This document shows positions 52,955 through 62,484 of a DNA stretch of 64,000 nt, one piece after another; position 1 is the stretch's first letter, and the number at the start of each line of letters is the position of its first letter. The DNA lies in assembly GCA_049518775.1 (NCBI GenBank), contig JBEKRL010000001.1, positions 44,286 through 108,285 on the forward strand. The letters run 5' to 3'. The position numbers were made by a program, and so were the translations under genes. Below the pieces are notes generated by a model. It ran no database searches, was not told the origin of the DNA, and saw only the letters and a list, made by a program, of their open reading frames with translations. The stretch comes from Bog-877 sp049518775 (lineage in GTDB: Bacteria > Chloroflexota > Dormibacteria > Aeolococcales > Bog-877).

Positions 52955-54741
52955 GCGCACTCTTCGGCAACACCCGGCGCAGCGCTGCCGGCGACGAGCT
53001 GGTCTCCCATCAGCTGCTGCTGCGGGCCGGCTTCATCCAGCAGTTGGCCACCGGGATCTTCAGCTACCTGCCGGTGGGCTGGCGGACCGAGCAGAAGATC
53101 CGGCGGATCCTCCGCGAGGAGATGAACGCCTTGGGGGGCCAGGAGCTCTGCATGCCGGTGGTGCATCCCGGCGACCTCTGGCAGCGCACTGGTCGTTGGG
53201 ACAGCATCGACGAGACGCTCCTGCGCTTCCAGGACCGGCGCGGTCGGGACATGGTCCTGGCCCTCTCCCACGAGGAGGTGGTGGCCGAGCTGACCGCCTC
53301 CAATGTCAGCTCCTACCGGGATCTGCCCCGGATCGTCTACCACATCCAGACCAAGTTCCGCGACGAGCCCCGGGCTCGCGGCGGGCTGCTGCGCACCAGG
53401 GAGTTCACCATGAAGGACTCCTACTCTCTGGATCGGGACCGCGCCGGCTTGGAGCGAGCCTACATCGCTCACTTCCAGGCCTACTTCCGGATGGCCGCTC
53501 GGGCGGGGATCCCGGTGGTGGCGGTGTTGGGGGACATGGGCGTGATGGGAGGCCGTCTGGCCCACGAGTTCATCTACCTCACCGATGTCGGCGAGGACAC
53601 CCTGGCCTTCTGCGACAACTGCGGCTACGCCGCCAACCAGGAGGTCGCTGAGGCGATGCTTCCCGAGCCCGAGGCGGATCCGCCGGGCCAGCTCGAGGAG
53701 GTGGAGACCCCGGGGGCAACCACGGTGGCCGAGGTCGCGGCCCAGCTCCGGGTGGACTCCTCTAGGGTCGCCAAGTCGGTCGCCTACATGGCCGAGGTGG
53801 CGCGGGGCAAGCCCTGGCGGCTGGTGCTGGCGGTGGTGCCCGGAGACGCGGAGGTCAATCTCGCCCGGCTGCGGAACACCATCGGCGCCGTGGACCTGCG
53901 CCCGGCCACCGCCGAAGAGGTGGAGCAGGCCGGCGGGGTGGCTGGGTACATGTCCCCACGGGGGCTTTCCGCGAACGCGGCGCTGGTGGTCGCCGACGAG
54001 GGGGTGGCGCGGCGGAGGAACCTCGTCACCGGTGCCAATCGCAAGGATTGGCACCTGCGCAACTTCAACCTGAAGAGGGACTGCCAGGTGGATGCGCTGA
54101 CCCGCCTGGCCGCGGTCCGATCCGGCGAGCCCTGCATCGACTGCGGGTCGGCGCTGCGGATCCGGCGGGGGATCGAGTACGGGAACATCTTCCAGCTGGG
54201 CACCGGCTACAGCGAGTCGGTGGGCGCCTATTTCAACGACGAGGACGGCCAACAGCGACCCGTGGTGATGGGCTCGTACGGGATCGGAGTGGGGCGCATG
54301 CTGGCCTGCATCGCCGAGGAGCACCACGATGAGCGCGGTCTGGCGCTGCCAATCTCCGTCGCCCCCTTCGAGGTCTCCCTGGTCGCGGTGGGGCGTGAGC
54401 GGGCGGTCTTGGAGCTGTCCGAGGCCACCTACCGGGCGCTGCAGGAGGCAGGGGTCGAGGTGCTCTACGACGACCGGGATGCCAGCCCTGGGGTCAAGTT
54501 CGCCGACGCCGACCTCCGCGGCATCCCGCTCCGGGTGACCATCTCGCCCCGCAACCTGAGGGAAGAAGGAGTCGAGCTGAAGCGCCGCACCGGGAAGCCG
54601 CGGCTGGTGCCCGCCGCCGCCGCCGTCCCGACGGTGCTGGAAGAGCTCGAGGCGCTCCGCGGCGAGGAGCGGGCGTGGGTCGAGCGCCAGCTGGAGCCGG
54701 TTCCGGCGCTGGTGGAGCGGACCTTCTCCCCAGCAGGCTGA
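52945..54741 (+). CDS. proS: Prolyl-tRNA synthetase, bacterial type
   Basis: 598 residues. Class II motifs are present (motif 2 RDEPRARGGLLRTREFTMKDS in part; motif 3 GSYGIGVGRMLA), and residues ~230-370 are the YbaK-like editing insertion that removes mischarged alanine. A C-terminal anticodon-binding domain follows (VLYDDRDASPGVKFADADL in part). It charges tRNA-Pro. ATG 52945 is probably leaderless and overlaps the HAD stop by 10 bases. Confidence 0.96.
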   Translation: MRVSALFGNTRRSAAGDELVSHQLLLRAGFIQQLATGIFSYLPVGWRTEQKIRRILREEMNALGGQELCMPVVHPGDLWQRTGRWDSIDETLLRFQDRRGRDMVLALSHEEVVAELTASNVSSYRDLPRIVYHIQTKFRDEPRARGGLLRTREFTMKDSYSLDRDRAGLERAYIAHFQAYFRMAARAGIPVVAVLGDMGVMGGRLAHEFIYLTDVGEDTLAFCDNCGYAANQEVAEAMLPEPEADPPGQLEEVETPGATTVAEVAAQLRVDSSRVAKSVAYMAEVARGKPWRLVLAVVPGDAEVNLARLRNTIGAVDLRPATAEEVEQAGGVAGYMSPRGLSANAALVVADEGVARRRNLVTGANRKDWHLRNFNLKRDCQVDALTRLAAVRSGEPCIDCGSALRIRRGIEYGNIFQLGTGYSESVGAYFNDEDGQQRPVVMGSYGIGVGRMLACIAEEHHDERGLALPISVAPFEVSLVAVGRERAVLELSEATYRALQEAGVEVLYDDRDASPGVKFADADLRGIPLRVTISPRNLREEGVELKRRTGKPRLVPAAAAVPTVLEELEALRGEERAWVERQLEPVPALVERTFSPAG

Positions 54742-54756
54742 GACCGAAGAGGCCCG

Positions 54757-55998
54757 GTGCCGATGGAGATGCCGAGAACGATCCTCCACGCGGATCTGGA
54801 CGCCTTCTTCGTCTCCTGCGAGCTCCTGCGCCGGCCGGAGCTGTCGGGTCTGCCCGTGGCCGTCGGTGGCGGCCGCGAGTCCCACCCCGGAGAGGTGCGG
54901 GACCCTGGCCGAGGGGTGGTGTCGGCGGCCTCCTACGAGGCGCGCCGGTTCGGGGTCCACTCGGCACTGCCACTGGCTCGGGCGCTGGGCCTGTGCCCGG
55001 AGCTGGTGATCCTGCCTGTCGACATCGCGGAGTACGCGCGTCTCTCCGGGCGGGTCTTCTCGATCTTTGACGAGTACACGCCGCTGGTGGAACCCGGCTC
55101 TCTGGACGAGGCCTACCTGGACGTCACGGGGACCCAGCGGCTGAGTGGCGATGGGGAGGCGATGGCGAGGGAGATCATCCACCGGCTCGAATCCGAACTG
55201 GGACTGCCCTGCTCGGTGGGAGTCGCCACCACCCGGACAGTCGCCAAGATCGCCTCTGACCTGCGCAAGCCCAGGGGATTGGTCGTCGTCCCGCCTGGCC
55301 AGGAGGCTGGCTTCCTGGCCCCGCTGGCAGTGGAGAGGCTGCCTGGTGCCGGACCTAAGACCACCACCAAGCTGCGCCTGATTGGGATTGACACCCTGGG
55401 CAAGCTCGCCCGAGCGCCTCTGAGCCTGCTGGTGGAAGCGCTGGGCCCCGGAGCCGAGACCCTCCAGCGGCGCGCCCGTGGGATCGACCCTTCCGCGGTC
55501 ACCGTCCCCGGGATCCCCAAGTCGATCAGCCGCGAGGAGACTTACTCCCATGATCTGACCGCACGAGAGGAGCTGGTGCGGCGGTTGACCGTCCTCGCCG
55601 CTGGAGTGGGGCAGCGGCTTCGCGCTTCCTCGCTGACGGCTCAGGCCGTCTCCTTGAAGCTGCGTTTCGCGAACTTCGAAACCGTCACCAGGAGGCGCCG
55701 GCTGGCCGAGCCGACCTGCGCCGACTTGGAACTGTTCGCTGGCGCCCTCGACCTTTTCGCCGAGGTCTGGCCTCAGGGCCAGGCGGTGCGGCTGCTGGGG
55801 CTGGGGGCCGAGGGGATCAGCCGGCTTCGGCAGATGAGCCTTTTCGAGTCGAGCGGCGATAAAGAAGAGCGGGTGGACCAGGCGCTGGACGACCTCCGGC
55901 GCCGGTATGGAGGGCGGGCCATTTCCCGGGGCACCGAGTCCCTCGCGGCGCCCCTCGACTGGAACCGGGACCACCTGCGCCGGCTCGGACACTCCTAG
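54757..55998 (+). CDS. dinB: DNA polymerase IV (Y-family, DinB)
   Basis: 413 residues. ILHADLDAFFVSCELL holds the first catalytic Asp, SLDEAYLDVT the Asp-Glu pair, and SVGVATTRTVAKIASDLRKP the thumb; the little-finger domain follows, ending with QMSLF, a clamp-binding motif. It makes error-prone bypass synthesis at damage. Start GTG 54757; ATG 54763 and 54772 are possible. No LexA box was noted upstream. Confidence 0.94.
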   Translation: MPMEMPRTILHADLDAFFVSCELLRRPELSGLPVAVGGGRESHPGEVRDPGRGVVSAASYEARRFGVHSALPLARALGLCPELVILPVDIAEYARLSGRVFSIFDEYTPLVEPGSLDEAYLDVTGTQRLSGDGEAMAREIIHRLESELGLPCSVGVATTRTVAKIASDLRKPRGLVVVPPGQEAGFLAPLAVERLPGAGPKTTTKLRLIGIDTLGKLARAPLSLLVEALGPGAETLQRRARGIDPSAVTVPGIPKSISREETYSHDLTAREELVRRLTVLAAGVGQRLRASSLTAQAVSLKLRFANFETVTRRRRLAEPTCADLELFAGALDLFAEVWPQGQAVRLLGLGAEGISRLRQMSLFESSGDKEERVDQALDDLRRRYGGRAISRGTESLAAPLDWNRDHLRRLGHS

Positions 55999-56445
55999 CG
56001 GCTTAGGGCGTCGCGGGCGGGGACCGTATCATCTGTTCACCCTGGCAGCGGGCACAGCCGTCCAGGTCCCCAGGCAAGGCGGTCGTCGGTGGGCCGTGGT
56101 CCGGAGGATGCAGCAGACATGACCTCGGACGGGTCCACGAGCGGGTGAAGAAAGAGTTCCGGTTCCGCCCGGCCTGCGCAGCGGCGTTCCGGCCCAGTCG
56201 AGTCGGCCCCTGCGGCCCGACCGCCTCTTTGAGCCGCAAGTTCGTGTCCTGGCGGGGGCCCGCGGCAGCTGGGGCGCCGATGGCCAACCGCCCCCTTCTG
56301 CTCGGAGCCGGGACCTTCCCAGAGCAACCCTCTGAGCCGCGCTGTGTCGAAGCAGGGCTCGTTCCCTCGCTGGTCGTCGCCCCCCGCCAAAGCCTGCTCA
56401 GGGTCCCGCCGGCGGGTCGTGCTCGAGGCGCCTGAGGAGATGGGG
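55999..56445. other. Spacer with no clear gene
   Basis: About 450 bases between dinB and the lipid-binding gene. TATCAT at 56026-56031 could be a -10. A GTG-started frame at 56145-56435 (KKEFRFRPACAA) is open for 96 codons but has no Shine-Dalgarno and matches no family. Confidence 0.35.
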
Positions 56446-57066
56446 ATGATTCGGCGCGGCTGTGCGCGGAGCTGCCTGGGATGCCTGGTTCCAGTGATCG
56501 TGATCGTGGCCCTGCTGGCGTTCGCGGTGCATCTCTGCCTCACCCCGCCGCACTATCGGCAGGTGGTCCCCGCCTCCCCGGCCACGGTGCAGCTGGTCGA
56601 AGCCGAGGCGGTGGCGGCTGCGCTCTCCAGCGGCGAGCCGGTGGCACTGCTCCATCTCGACGATGCTGACGTCACCGGGCTGCTCCGGGACAGCATCCCC
56701 AGCTATGAGGGTCTCTCCAACCTCGAGGTTCACGTCCTCCAGGGCCAGGTGCTCGTCAGCGGCGAGACTTCCATCCTCAAGCAGCTGCTGGTGATCAGCG
56801 GGCCGGTCAGTTTCAAGGGCCAGGGCACGGGTGTCATTGAGCTGGATTTCTCCGGGCTGTCAATCGGCCAGCTGCCCCTGCCGACCCTCATCCCCCAAGC
56901 CCTCTCCCGGGACTTCCACCCGGATCTGGAGCTGGCCGTGCTGGGTGCGGGCCGCAGTCTCCGGTTCGCCTGCGAAGCCGCCCGTCCCGACGAGCTGACG
57001 GTGGGGATCAGCTACGGGCAGGGATCGGCGTCCACCGAGGCCACAGCATGCAAGACCAGCCCATGA
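56446..57066 (+). CDS. DUF2993/LmeA-like membrane-anchored protein
   Basis: 206 residues from ATG 56446 (GAGGAG six bases upstream). One N-terminal membrane helix (LVPVIVIVALLAFAVHLCL) is followed by a long beta-rich domain with VEAEAVAAALSSGEP, LQGQVLVSGETSILKQ and LPTLIPQALSRD, resembling the LmeA/DUF2993 tubular lipid-binding fold of actinobacteria. It may act in envelope lipid or lipoglycan processing. The stop overlaps moaC as ATGA. Confidence 0.6.
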   Translation: MIRRGCARSCLGCLVPVIVIVALLAFAVHLCLTPPHYRQVVPASPATVQLVEAEAVAAALSSGEPVALLHLDDADVTGLLRDSIPSYEGLSNLEVHVLQGQVLVSGETSILKQLLVISGPVSFKGQGTGVIELDFSGLSIGQLPLPTLIPQALSRDFHPDLELAVLGAGRSLRFACEAARPDELTVGISYGQGSASTEATACKTSP

Positions 57067-57572
57067 GCAGTGACCGCCCCCAGCTAACCCACCTAGACCC
57101 CAGCGGGAGGGCGCGGATGGTGGATGTCGGCGACCGCCCCGAGACGGACCGCGAGGCGACCGCGGAGGCTGTGGTTCGGATGAACCGGGCCGCGTTCGAG
57201 GGGATCTCCGAAGGGACCACACCCAAGGGGGATGCGCTGGAGGTCGCCAGGCTGGCGGGGATCATGGGGGCCAAGCGAACCCCTGGCCTCATCCCCCTCT
57301 GCCACCCCCTCAACCTCACCCATGTCGCGATCGAGGCCTCGCTGCGAAGCCGACCGTACCGGGTCCGCTTGCGGGCCACCGTCAGGTGTCACGGCAGCAC
57401 CGGGGTTGAGATGGAGGCCCTGACCGCGGTGGCGGTTGCCGGGCTGACGGTGGTGGACATGGTCAAGAGCCTCGACCCCTGGGTCGAGGTGGCGTCCATC
57501 CAGCTGGTCTCCAAGAGTGGGGGACGCTCGGGGCCGGTCCGCCGGCCGGCTCCAGGGAGGCGTCTGAGCTGA
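57063..57572 (+). CDS. moaC: Cyclic pyranopterin monophosphate synthase MoaC
   Basis: 169 residues. RMVDVGDRPETDREA is the start, LIPLCHPLNLTHV the substrate motif and STGVEMEALTAV the signature; the later MVKSLDPWVE replaces the common MCKAVD. It makes cPMP, the first stable molybdopterin intermediate. ATGA start overlap with the previous gene and CTGA overlap with the next. Confidence 0.93.
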   Translation: MSSDRPQLTHLDPSGRARMVDVGDRPETDREATAEAVVRMNRAAFEGISEGTTPKGDALEVARLAGIMGAKRTPGLIPLCHPLNLTHVAIEASLRSRPYRVRLRATVRCHGSTGVEMEALTAVAVAGLTVVDMVKSLDPWVEVASIQLVSKSGGRSGPVRRPAPGRRLS

Positions 57573-59383
57573 CCGCGGAGGCCGGGCAGGTCAACGACCG
57601 CGGGCGCCAGCTGCGTGAGCTCCGCTATCTGCAGAAGCTGGCGGTCGAGGCCGCCTCCACCATGGAGCGTGACGAGCTGCTCCTACTCGTGATCCGCGAG
57701 ACCACCGGCGTGATGGAGGCGGACGTCTGCTCCCTGTATCTCTACGACCAGTCGCGGGGCGGGCTGGTGCTCACCGCCACCAACGGGCTCGACCAGGCGG
57801 CGGTCGGGAACGTGGTGCTGGCCCCCGGCCAAGGGATAACCGGCTCGGTGGCGGCATCGCTCGAGCCTCTGTCGGTCGCGGATGTGGCCACCGATGCCCG
57901 TTTCAAGTGGATAGAGGGCCTCGACGAGGAGCGCTTCACCTCGATGCTCTCGGTCCCGATCATGGCCGGCCCCCGGATGGTGGGAGTTCTCAACGTTCAG
58001 ACCGTGCTGCGCCGGGAGTTCCGTCCTGACGAGCTGGCCTTTCTGTCCGCCATCGCCGGGGCCCTGGCGGGCGCTTTGGAGCGCAGCGAACTTCAGCACC
58101 GCTTGGAGCGGCAGCTGGACGAGATCCAGCTCTCGCAGACCGTGCACGAGCGCTTCACCGAGCTGGCGCTTTCCGGCGCCGGGCTGACCAAGATCCTCGA
58201 TGCCATCGCCGCACTGGCGGGCGCCGAGGTCGGGCTCTACGACCCCCTCGGCTTCCACCTCGAGCAGGGTGCGGGCAGCGGGCACGCGGTCCGCCGCCTG
58301 ACCGTGCCGACCTCGATCACGGCCAACCCGGCCGCCGGATTGGTGGGGGTGAGCCTCGCCCGGCCGCGGCTAGAACTCGTGCTCACCCCGGTGAGGGCGG
58401 GCGAGGAGCTGGTGGCGGTGCTGGCGGTGGAGGGAACGGTCGAGGGGGCGACACCCGGCCGGCGCCGGGCCCTGGAGCATGGGGCCACGGTGGTCGCCCT
58501 CGAGCTCCTCAAGGAGAGGGCTGCCGCCGAGGTGGAGCGTCGGCTGCGAGGCGACCTGCTGGAAGGCCTCCTGGCTCCCGGCCAGAACCCCGAGGACATC
58601 TCCCGGCTGGCGCTGAGAGCGGAGCGGCTCGGATACCGGATTCCGGACCGGGCCTGGGTCCTGGTGCTGCAGCCGGACGACGAGCGCTCCATGATCAGCT
58701 TCCAGACCCCACCGCTCCAAGAGCGCCTGCGGCGCGATCTCAACGAGCTCAGCCAGCTGCACTTTCCCGGTGCCTTGGCGGTGACGAGGGCCACCTCGGC
58801 CGTGGTTCTCGTCCCCGCCCAGGCGGCGAACCCGAGGAGCGGTCCTTCGGATCCGCCCACCCTGGAGTTGGAACAGTTCGCCAGGGCGGCACTGGCGCTG
58901 GCCGCCGGACTCGGCCGGAAGCTCAGCTTCTCCATCGGTCTGGGGAGCTTGGCGGCTTCGGCCGGGGAGCTGGCGAGGGCCCACGAAGAGGCGCGCCAGG
59001 CACTGCGGCTCGCCCGCCGCGGGGGCAGCGCCGGGCAGGTGACCTCCTACCGAACCCTGGGGGCGCTGCGGCTCCTGCTCGAGGTGCGGGACCCCGAGAT
59101 CCTGCGCCGGTTTGTGGATGAGACTCTGGGACCGATCCTGGCCTACGGAACACACCACCGCACGCCGCTGCTGTCGACCCTGGAGGCACTGGTCTCCCAG
59201 CGCTGGAACCAGCGGGCGGCGGGGCGGCAACTCCAGGTTCACATCAACACCCTGGCCTACCGGATGCAGCGCATCGAGGACCTCCTCAACGCGTCCCTGG
59301 ATGACGCGGAAACCCGGGTGGTGCTCAGCGTCGCGCTCCAGGCCAGGCAGCTGCTCCTGGGTGGGGGAGCGGCGGCGTGGTAG
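57569..59383 (+). CDS. GAF-domain PucR/CdaR-type transcriptional regulator, likely CTG start
   Basis: 604 residues if read from CTG 57569, which overlaps the moaC stop as CTGA. The first in-frame ATG (57662) would cut into the helix RYLQKLAVEAAST that leads the GAF domain. The GAF domain (residues ~35-180) senses a small ligand; a degenerate GGDEF-like/CdaR region follows; the C-terminal PucR helix-turn-helix is in VSQRWNQRAAGRQLQVHINTL and AYRMQRIEDLL. It likely regulates nearby or catabolic genes; ligand unknown. Confidence 0.8.
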   Translation: MTAEAGQVNDRGRQLRELRYLQKLAVEAASTMERDELLLLVIRETTGVMEADVCSLYLYDQSRGGLVLTATNGLDQAAVGNVVLAPGQGITGSVAASLEPLSVADVATDARFKWIEGLDEERFTSMLSVPIMAGPRMVGVLNVQTVLRREFRPDELAFLSAIAGALAGALERSELQHRLERQLDEIQLSQTVHERFTELALSGAGLTKILDAIAALAGAEVGLYDPLGFHLEQGAGSGHAVRRLTVPTSITANPAAGLVGVSLARPRLELVLTPVRAGEELVAVLAVEGTVEGATPGRRRALEHGATVVALELLKERAAAEVERRLRGDLLEGLLAPGQNPEDISRLALRAERLGYRIPDRAWVLVLQPDDERSMISFQTPPLQERLRRDLNELSQLHFPGALAVTRATSAVVLVPAQAANPRSGPSDPPTLELEQFARAALALAAGLGRKLSFSIGLGSLAASAGELARAHEEARQALRLARRGGSAGQVTSYRTLGALRLLLEVRDPEILRRFVDETLGPILAYGTHHRTPLLSTLEALVSQRWNQRAAGRQLQVHINTLAYRMQRIEDLLNASLDDAETRVVLSVALQARQLLLGGGAAAW

Positions 59384-59423
59384 CGTGCTCCGCCCAAGCT
59401 CCAAGCACCCAGGAGGGTTCCCG

Positions 59424-59903
59424 ATGCTGAAGAGAGGTGACCAGGCGCCCCCATTCGAGCTCCAGTCGGGTAACGGTCAGACCATTGGTTCCGAGGGTCT
59501 GCGCGGGCAGCGCTGGGTGATCTACTTCTATCCCCGGGACAACACCCCTGGCTGCACGATCGAGACCCGCGAGTTCGGCCAGGCGTTGCCGGAGTTTGCC
59601 AGGCGCGAAGTCAAGGTGTTCGGTTGCTCGGTGGGCGAAGTCCGGGCCAAGGCCGAATTCGCCGCCGCCTGCGGAGCTCCGGAGCTACCCCTGCTGGCCG
59701 ACACCGACCACCGGGTGGCGGAGGCCTTCGGGGTATGGCTGGAGCGGGAGCGGAGGGGCGAAACCTTCATGGCGGTGTTCAGGGCCACCTTTCTGATCGG
59801 GGCGGACGGCAAGGTCGAGGGAGTGTGGGACTCGGTCAGGCCGGAGGGCCATGCGGCAGAGGTCTTGGCTGCCGTGGCTGGTCCCCTCACGGGTGGCAAC
59901 TGA
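59424..59903 (+). CDS. Thiol peroxidase of the Bcp/PrxQ type
   Basis: 159 residues. The peroxidatic Cys44 is in NTPGCTIETRE, the PrxQ signature; the nearby resolving Cys (five residues later) is absent, while Cys68 (VFGCSVGE) is a possible partner, so it could be a one-Cys type. It reduces peroxides using thioredoxin. ATG 59424 has GGAGGG nine bases upstream. Confidence 0.88.
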   Translation: MLKRGDQAPPFELQSGNGQTIGSEGLRGQRWVIYFYPRDNTPGCTIETREFGQALPEFARREVKVFGCSVGEVRAKAEFAAACGAPELPLLADTDHRVAEAFGVWLERERRGETFMAVFRATFLIGADGKVEGVWDSVRPEGHAAEVLAAVAGPLTGGN

Positions 59904-60218
59904 CTGCGGCTGCTCGAGTCGGGCCGGTGCGCCGCCCCGAGATGGGGGTCGTGACCCGGCTGGGCACGTTGGTGACCCAGGTGAGATCGAGCTGGTCAGC
60001 TCTGAACTCGTCAGAGTGGTTCGGACCTCGCTGGCGCCGGCGAGGTCCCGCCCGAGCTGCGCCTGACGGATTCGGACACGGGCTTGCCTCGACGCCATCT
60101 CCGACCGCGGTCGGAGAACCCCGGGGTCTGGGGCTGAGGAGAGGCCCCGCCTTCGCCGGCGGGCGCCGGCAGCGGCGGTGGTCGGAAGTTCAAGGCCGTC
60201 CTGAAAGGGGCGAGGAAG
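59904..60218. other. Spacer between convergent peroxiredoxin and isocitrate dehydrogenase
   Basis: About 315 bases; no frame or RNA element recognised. GCGCCGGCG-type repeats near 60160-60175 could form hairpins, without T-runs. Confidence 0.4.
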
Positions 60219-61679
60219 CTAGTCCTCGCCCTGGGCCTTGGTGAAGCCACGCTCGCCGTCGAACTCCGGGAGTCGCTCCAGGTGCATCCAGCGGTGCCCG
60301 GCGGACACCCGATCCAGGAGCGTAAGGACGTCGAGGTCGGTCAACTCGGCGCTCTCATCCCTGAGCATGAACCGGCAGGGCCAATGATCGATGCAGTCGG
60401 CGCTCGTGCGGCTCGCACGGGGGTAGACCATGGTGCCCCGGTTGCTGATGCTCTTCAGCTCCAGCGCAGTGCCCGCCGCGCACCGCTCCAGGCTCCGGCC
60501 CAGCTCGGCGGGGTCCAGCTCCGACTCGATGAAGACGTCCACACCGATATCGCGCCGGGACGCGGAGCGGACCAGGGCGGCCCCGGGGGAGACCTGCGGC
60601 AGTTTCAGGGGCAGGTGCTGCCGCACTGACCAACTTGCCGAGCGCTCCCCCATGTGGGAGAGGATGGCCTGGGTGTACTCGGTGGTTGAGGCCGCCGGCT
60701 CGTCCCCGGCGATGTCCCGAGTCTTGACACCGGACTCCAGGGTGACCAGAACCGCGTTCTCGATCCTCTCGGCGGCAGCGACCTGCTCGAGATAGCGCAG
60801 CATCATTGCTCCGCTGAGGATCAGCGCTGTGGGGTTGATGACGTTCATCCCAGCGTACTTGGGCGCCGACCCGTGCACAGCCTCAAAGATCGCCACCTCG
60901 TTACCGATGTTGGCCGAGGGCGCCAAACCCAACCCGCCGACCAGAGCCGAGCTGAGGTCGCTGATGATGTCGCCGTTCATGTTGGTGGTGACGATCACGT
61001 CGAACTGCTCCGGCCTCTTGACCAGTTGGTGGGCGCAGTTGTCGATGATGATGTGGTGTGCCTCGATCTCCGGGTATTCCGGCGCGATCTCCTCGAAGGT
61101 GCGCTTGAGCAGGCCTTCGGTCAGCTTCATGATGTTGGCCTTGGTGGCGCAATGGACCACTCGCCGGTTCTCGGAGCGGGCGAACTCGAAGGCCATTCGC
61201 ACGATCTTCTCGCAGCCCTTGCGGGAGACCAACTTGAGACCCTGGGCCACCCCGGGAGTCTGCATGTACTCGATCCCGGCGTAGAGGTCCTCGACGTTCT
61301 CCCGCACCACCACCAGGTCGATGCCCCGCCCGCTGTAGGGGGTGCGGACCCCGGGAAGCTCCCGAACCGGGCGGATGTTGGCATAGGTCTCGAAGAGCTT
61401 GCGCAGGGTCACGTTCGCGCTTTTCTCGCCGAACCCCACCGGGGTCTCCAGTGGTCCCTTGAGCGCTACCCCGGTGCGCCTGATCGAATCCAGGGTCTCG
61501 AGGGGGACGCCGGAGGGGAGCCCCTGTCTGAAGACGCTGGCCCCGGCCTCCCGAGCTTCCCAGTCGATCTCGGCCCCAGCCGCCTCGATCACCGCCTGGG
61601 TGGCGCGAACTACCTCAGGGCCGATCCCATCCCCGGGGATCACCGTGACCAGCCGGCGCCGGGACTTGGATGCGCGCAC
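60219..61679 (-). CDS. icd: Isocitrate dehydrogenase, Thermus/Rickettsia type
   Basis: 486 residues. VIPGDGIGPEVV starts the family, VVRENVEDLYAGIEY and NMNGDIISDLSSALVGGLG are substrate and metal motifs, and ~150 extra C-terminal residues after the dehydrogenase core match the long Thermus-type enzyme rather than the ~420-residue E. coli one. It converts isocitrate to 2-oxoglutarate in the TCA cycle; NADP preference is presumed. GTG 61679 start with GAGGAG 8 bases upstream. Confidence 0.85.
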   Translation of the reverse strand: MRASKSRRRLVTVIPGDGIGPEVVRATQAVIEAAGAEIDWEAREAGASVFRQGLPSGVPLETLDSIRRTGVALKGPLETPVGFGEKSANVTLRKLFETYANIRPVRELPGVRTPYSGRGIDLVVVRENVEDLYAGIEYMQTPGVAQGLKLVSRKGCEKIVRMAFEFARSENRRVVHCATKANIMKLTEGLLKRTFEEIAPEYPEIEAHHIIIDNCAHQLVKRPEQFDVIVTTNMNGDIISDLSSALVGGLGLAPSANIGNEVAIFEAVHGSAPKYAGMNVINPTALILSGAMMLRYLEQVAAAERIENAVLVTLESGVKTRDIAGDEPAASTTEYTQAILSHMGERSASWSVRQHLPLKLPQVSPGAALVRSASRRDIGVDVFIESELDPAELGRSLERCAAGTALELKSISNRGTMVYPRASRTSADCIDHWPCRFMLRDESAELTDLDVLTLLDRVSAGHRWMHLERLPEFDGERGFTKAQGED

Positions 61680-61752
61680 CCGTAGGTCTCCTCGATGTTG
61701 CCGGCCTCCCCGAGCTCTCCTCCCGAGAATAACGCCGTCGTCGGCGCCGGCC

Positions 61753-62451
61753 TCAGCCCCCTAGCCGGGGCAGCACCGCGGAGAGCGTCGAGATCGACTC
61801 GCCGCGCCAGTCCGGGTCCGGATCGTACTGGAGGGGACTCTCGCCGTCCGCTCGTACCCGCTGGATCCTGACTGCCTGCATCCCAGCCCTCTCGGCTCCG
61901 CTGAGCTCCTGACTGCCTCCGTCTCCCACGTAGAGGCAGTCCGCCGCGTCCACCTCGAGCAAGGCGCAAACCCGCCGGTAGAGCCGGGGCGCGGGCTTGC
62001 GGATCCCCTCGCTCCAGGAGAAGAGCGGAACCTGGATCGGCCGGGGCCAGACCAGGCGTTCCCACAGCAGAGGCGTCTCCGCCGAGCAGTCGCTGATCAT
62101 CCCCACTCTGATCGACCGGTCGCGGAGCACGGCCAGGAGGGAGCGGACCTCCGGCCGGGGCTCCCTTAGGGCCTCGAAGAACTGAGTCACCCGCCACTCA
62201 GCCGCCCTGGCCAGCCCTGCGGGGTCGGGCCGGACGCCGATCATCCCGCAGAGCCGCTCGAGCATCTCGGCGGGGTCCCCCAGGTCCCCACTGGCGCGAA
62301 TGGCGTAGGTCTCCCGCATCAGCTGCAGGAACGCCCCGACCGGCGCCCCGAGGAGCTCGGCGATCTCCGTGGACTTCGCGGTCGCGGTCTGCTGGCCCCA
62401 GCCCTCCACCAGGGTGCCGAACAGGTCGAAGACGACAGCTCGCAGCCCCAC
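61753..62451 (-). CDS. HAD-superfamily hydrolase, haloacid-dehalogenase-like
   Basis: 232 residues. VVFDLFGTLVEG (motif I), MISDCSAETPLLW (motif II), RKPAPRLYRRV (motif III) and YVGDGGSQELSGAERAG (motif IV) are complete. A phosphatase of the phosphoglycolate-phosphatase-like class, substrate unknown. GTG 62451 with TACACT six bases upstream (leaderless). Confidence 0.85.
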   Translation of the reverse strand: MGLRAVVFDLFGTLVEGWGQQTATAKSTEIAELLGAPVGAFLQLMRETYAIRASGDLGDPAEMLERLCGMIGVRPDPAGLARAAEWRVTQFFEALREPRPEVRSLLAVLRDRSIRVGMISDCSAETPLLWERLVWPRPIQVPLFSWSEGIRKPAPRLYRRVCALLEVDAADCLYVGDGGSQELSGAERAGMQAVRIQRVRADGESPLQYDPDPDWRGESISTLSAVLPRLGG

Positions 62452-62457
62452 GGAATG

Positions 62458-62463
62458 AGTGTA
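62458..62463 (-). promoter_or_regulatory. -10 element of the HAD gene, leaderless
   Basis: Minus-strand TACACT, then CATTCC, then GTG at 62451. Confidence 0.5.
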
Positions 62464-62484
62464 GGTGGGTGCCCGGGAGCTCGG

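Noticed and set aside
52861..55992. A 1,000-codon open frame on the minus strand opposite proS and dinB
   Set aside because: It is a shadow caused by the codon bias of the plus-strand genes; no protein family features, whereas proS and dinB are unmistakable.
56145..56435. GTG-started 96-codon frame before the LmeA-like gene
   Set aside because: No ribosome-binding site, biased composition, and no similarity to any family I know.
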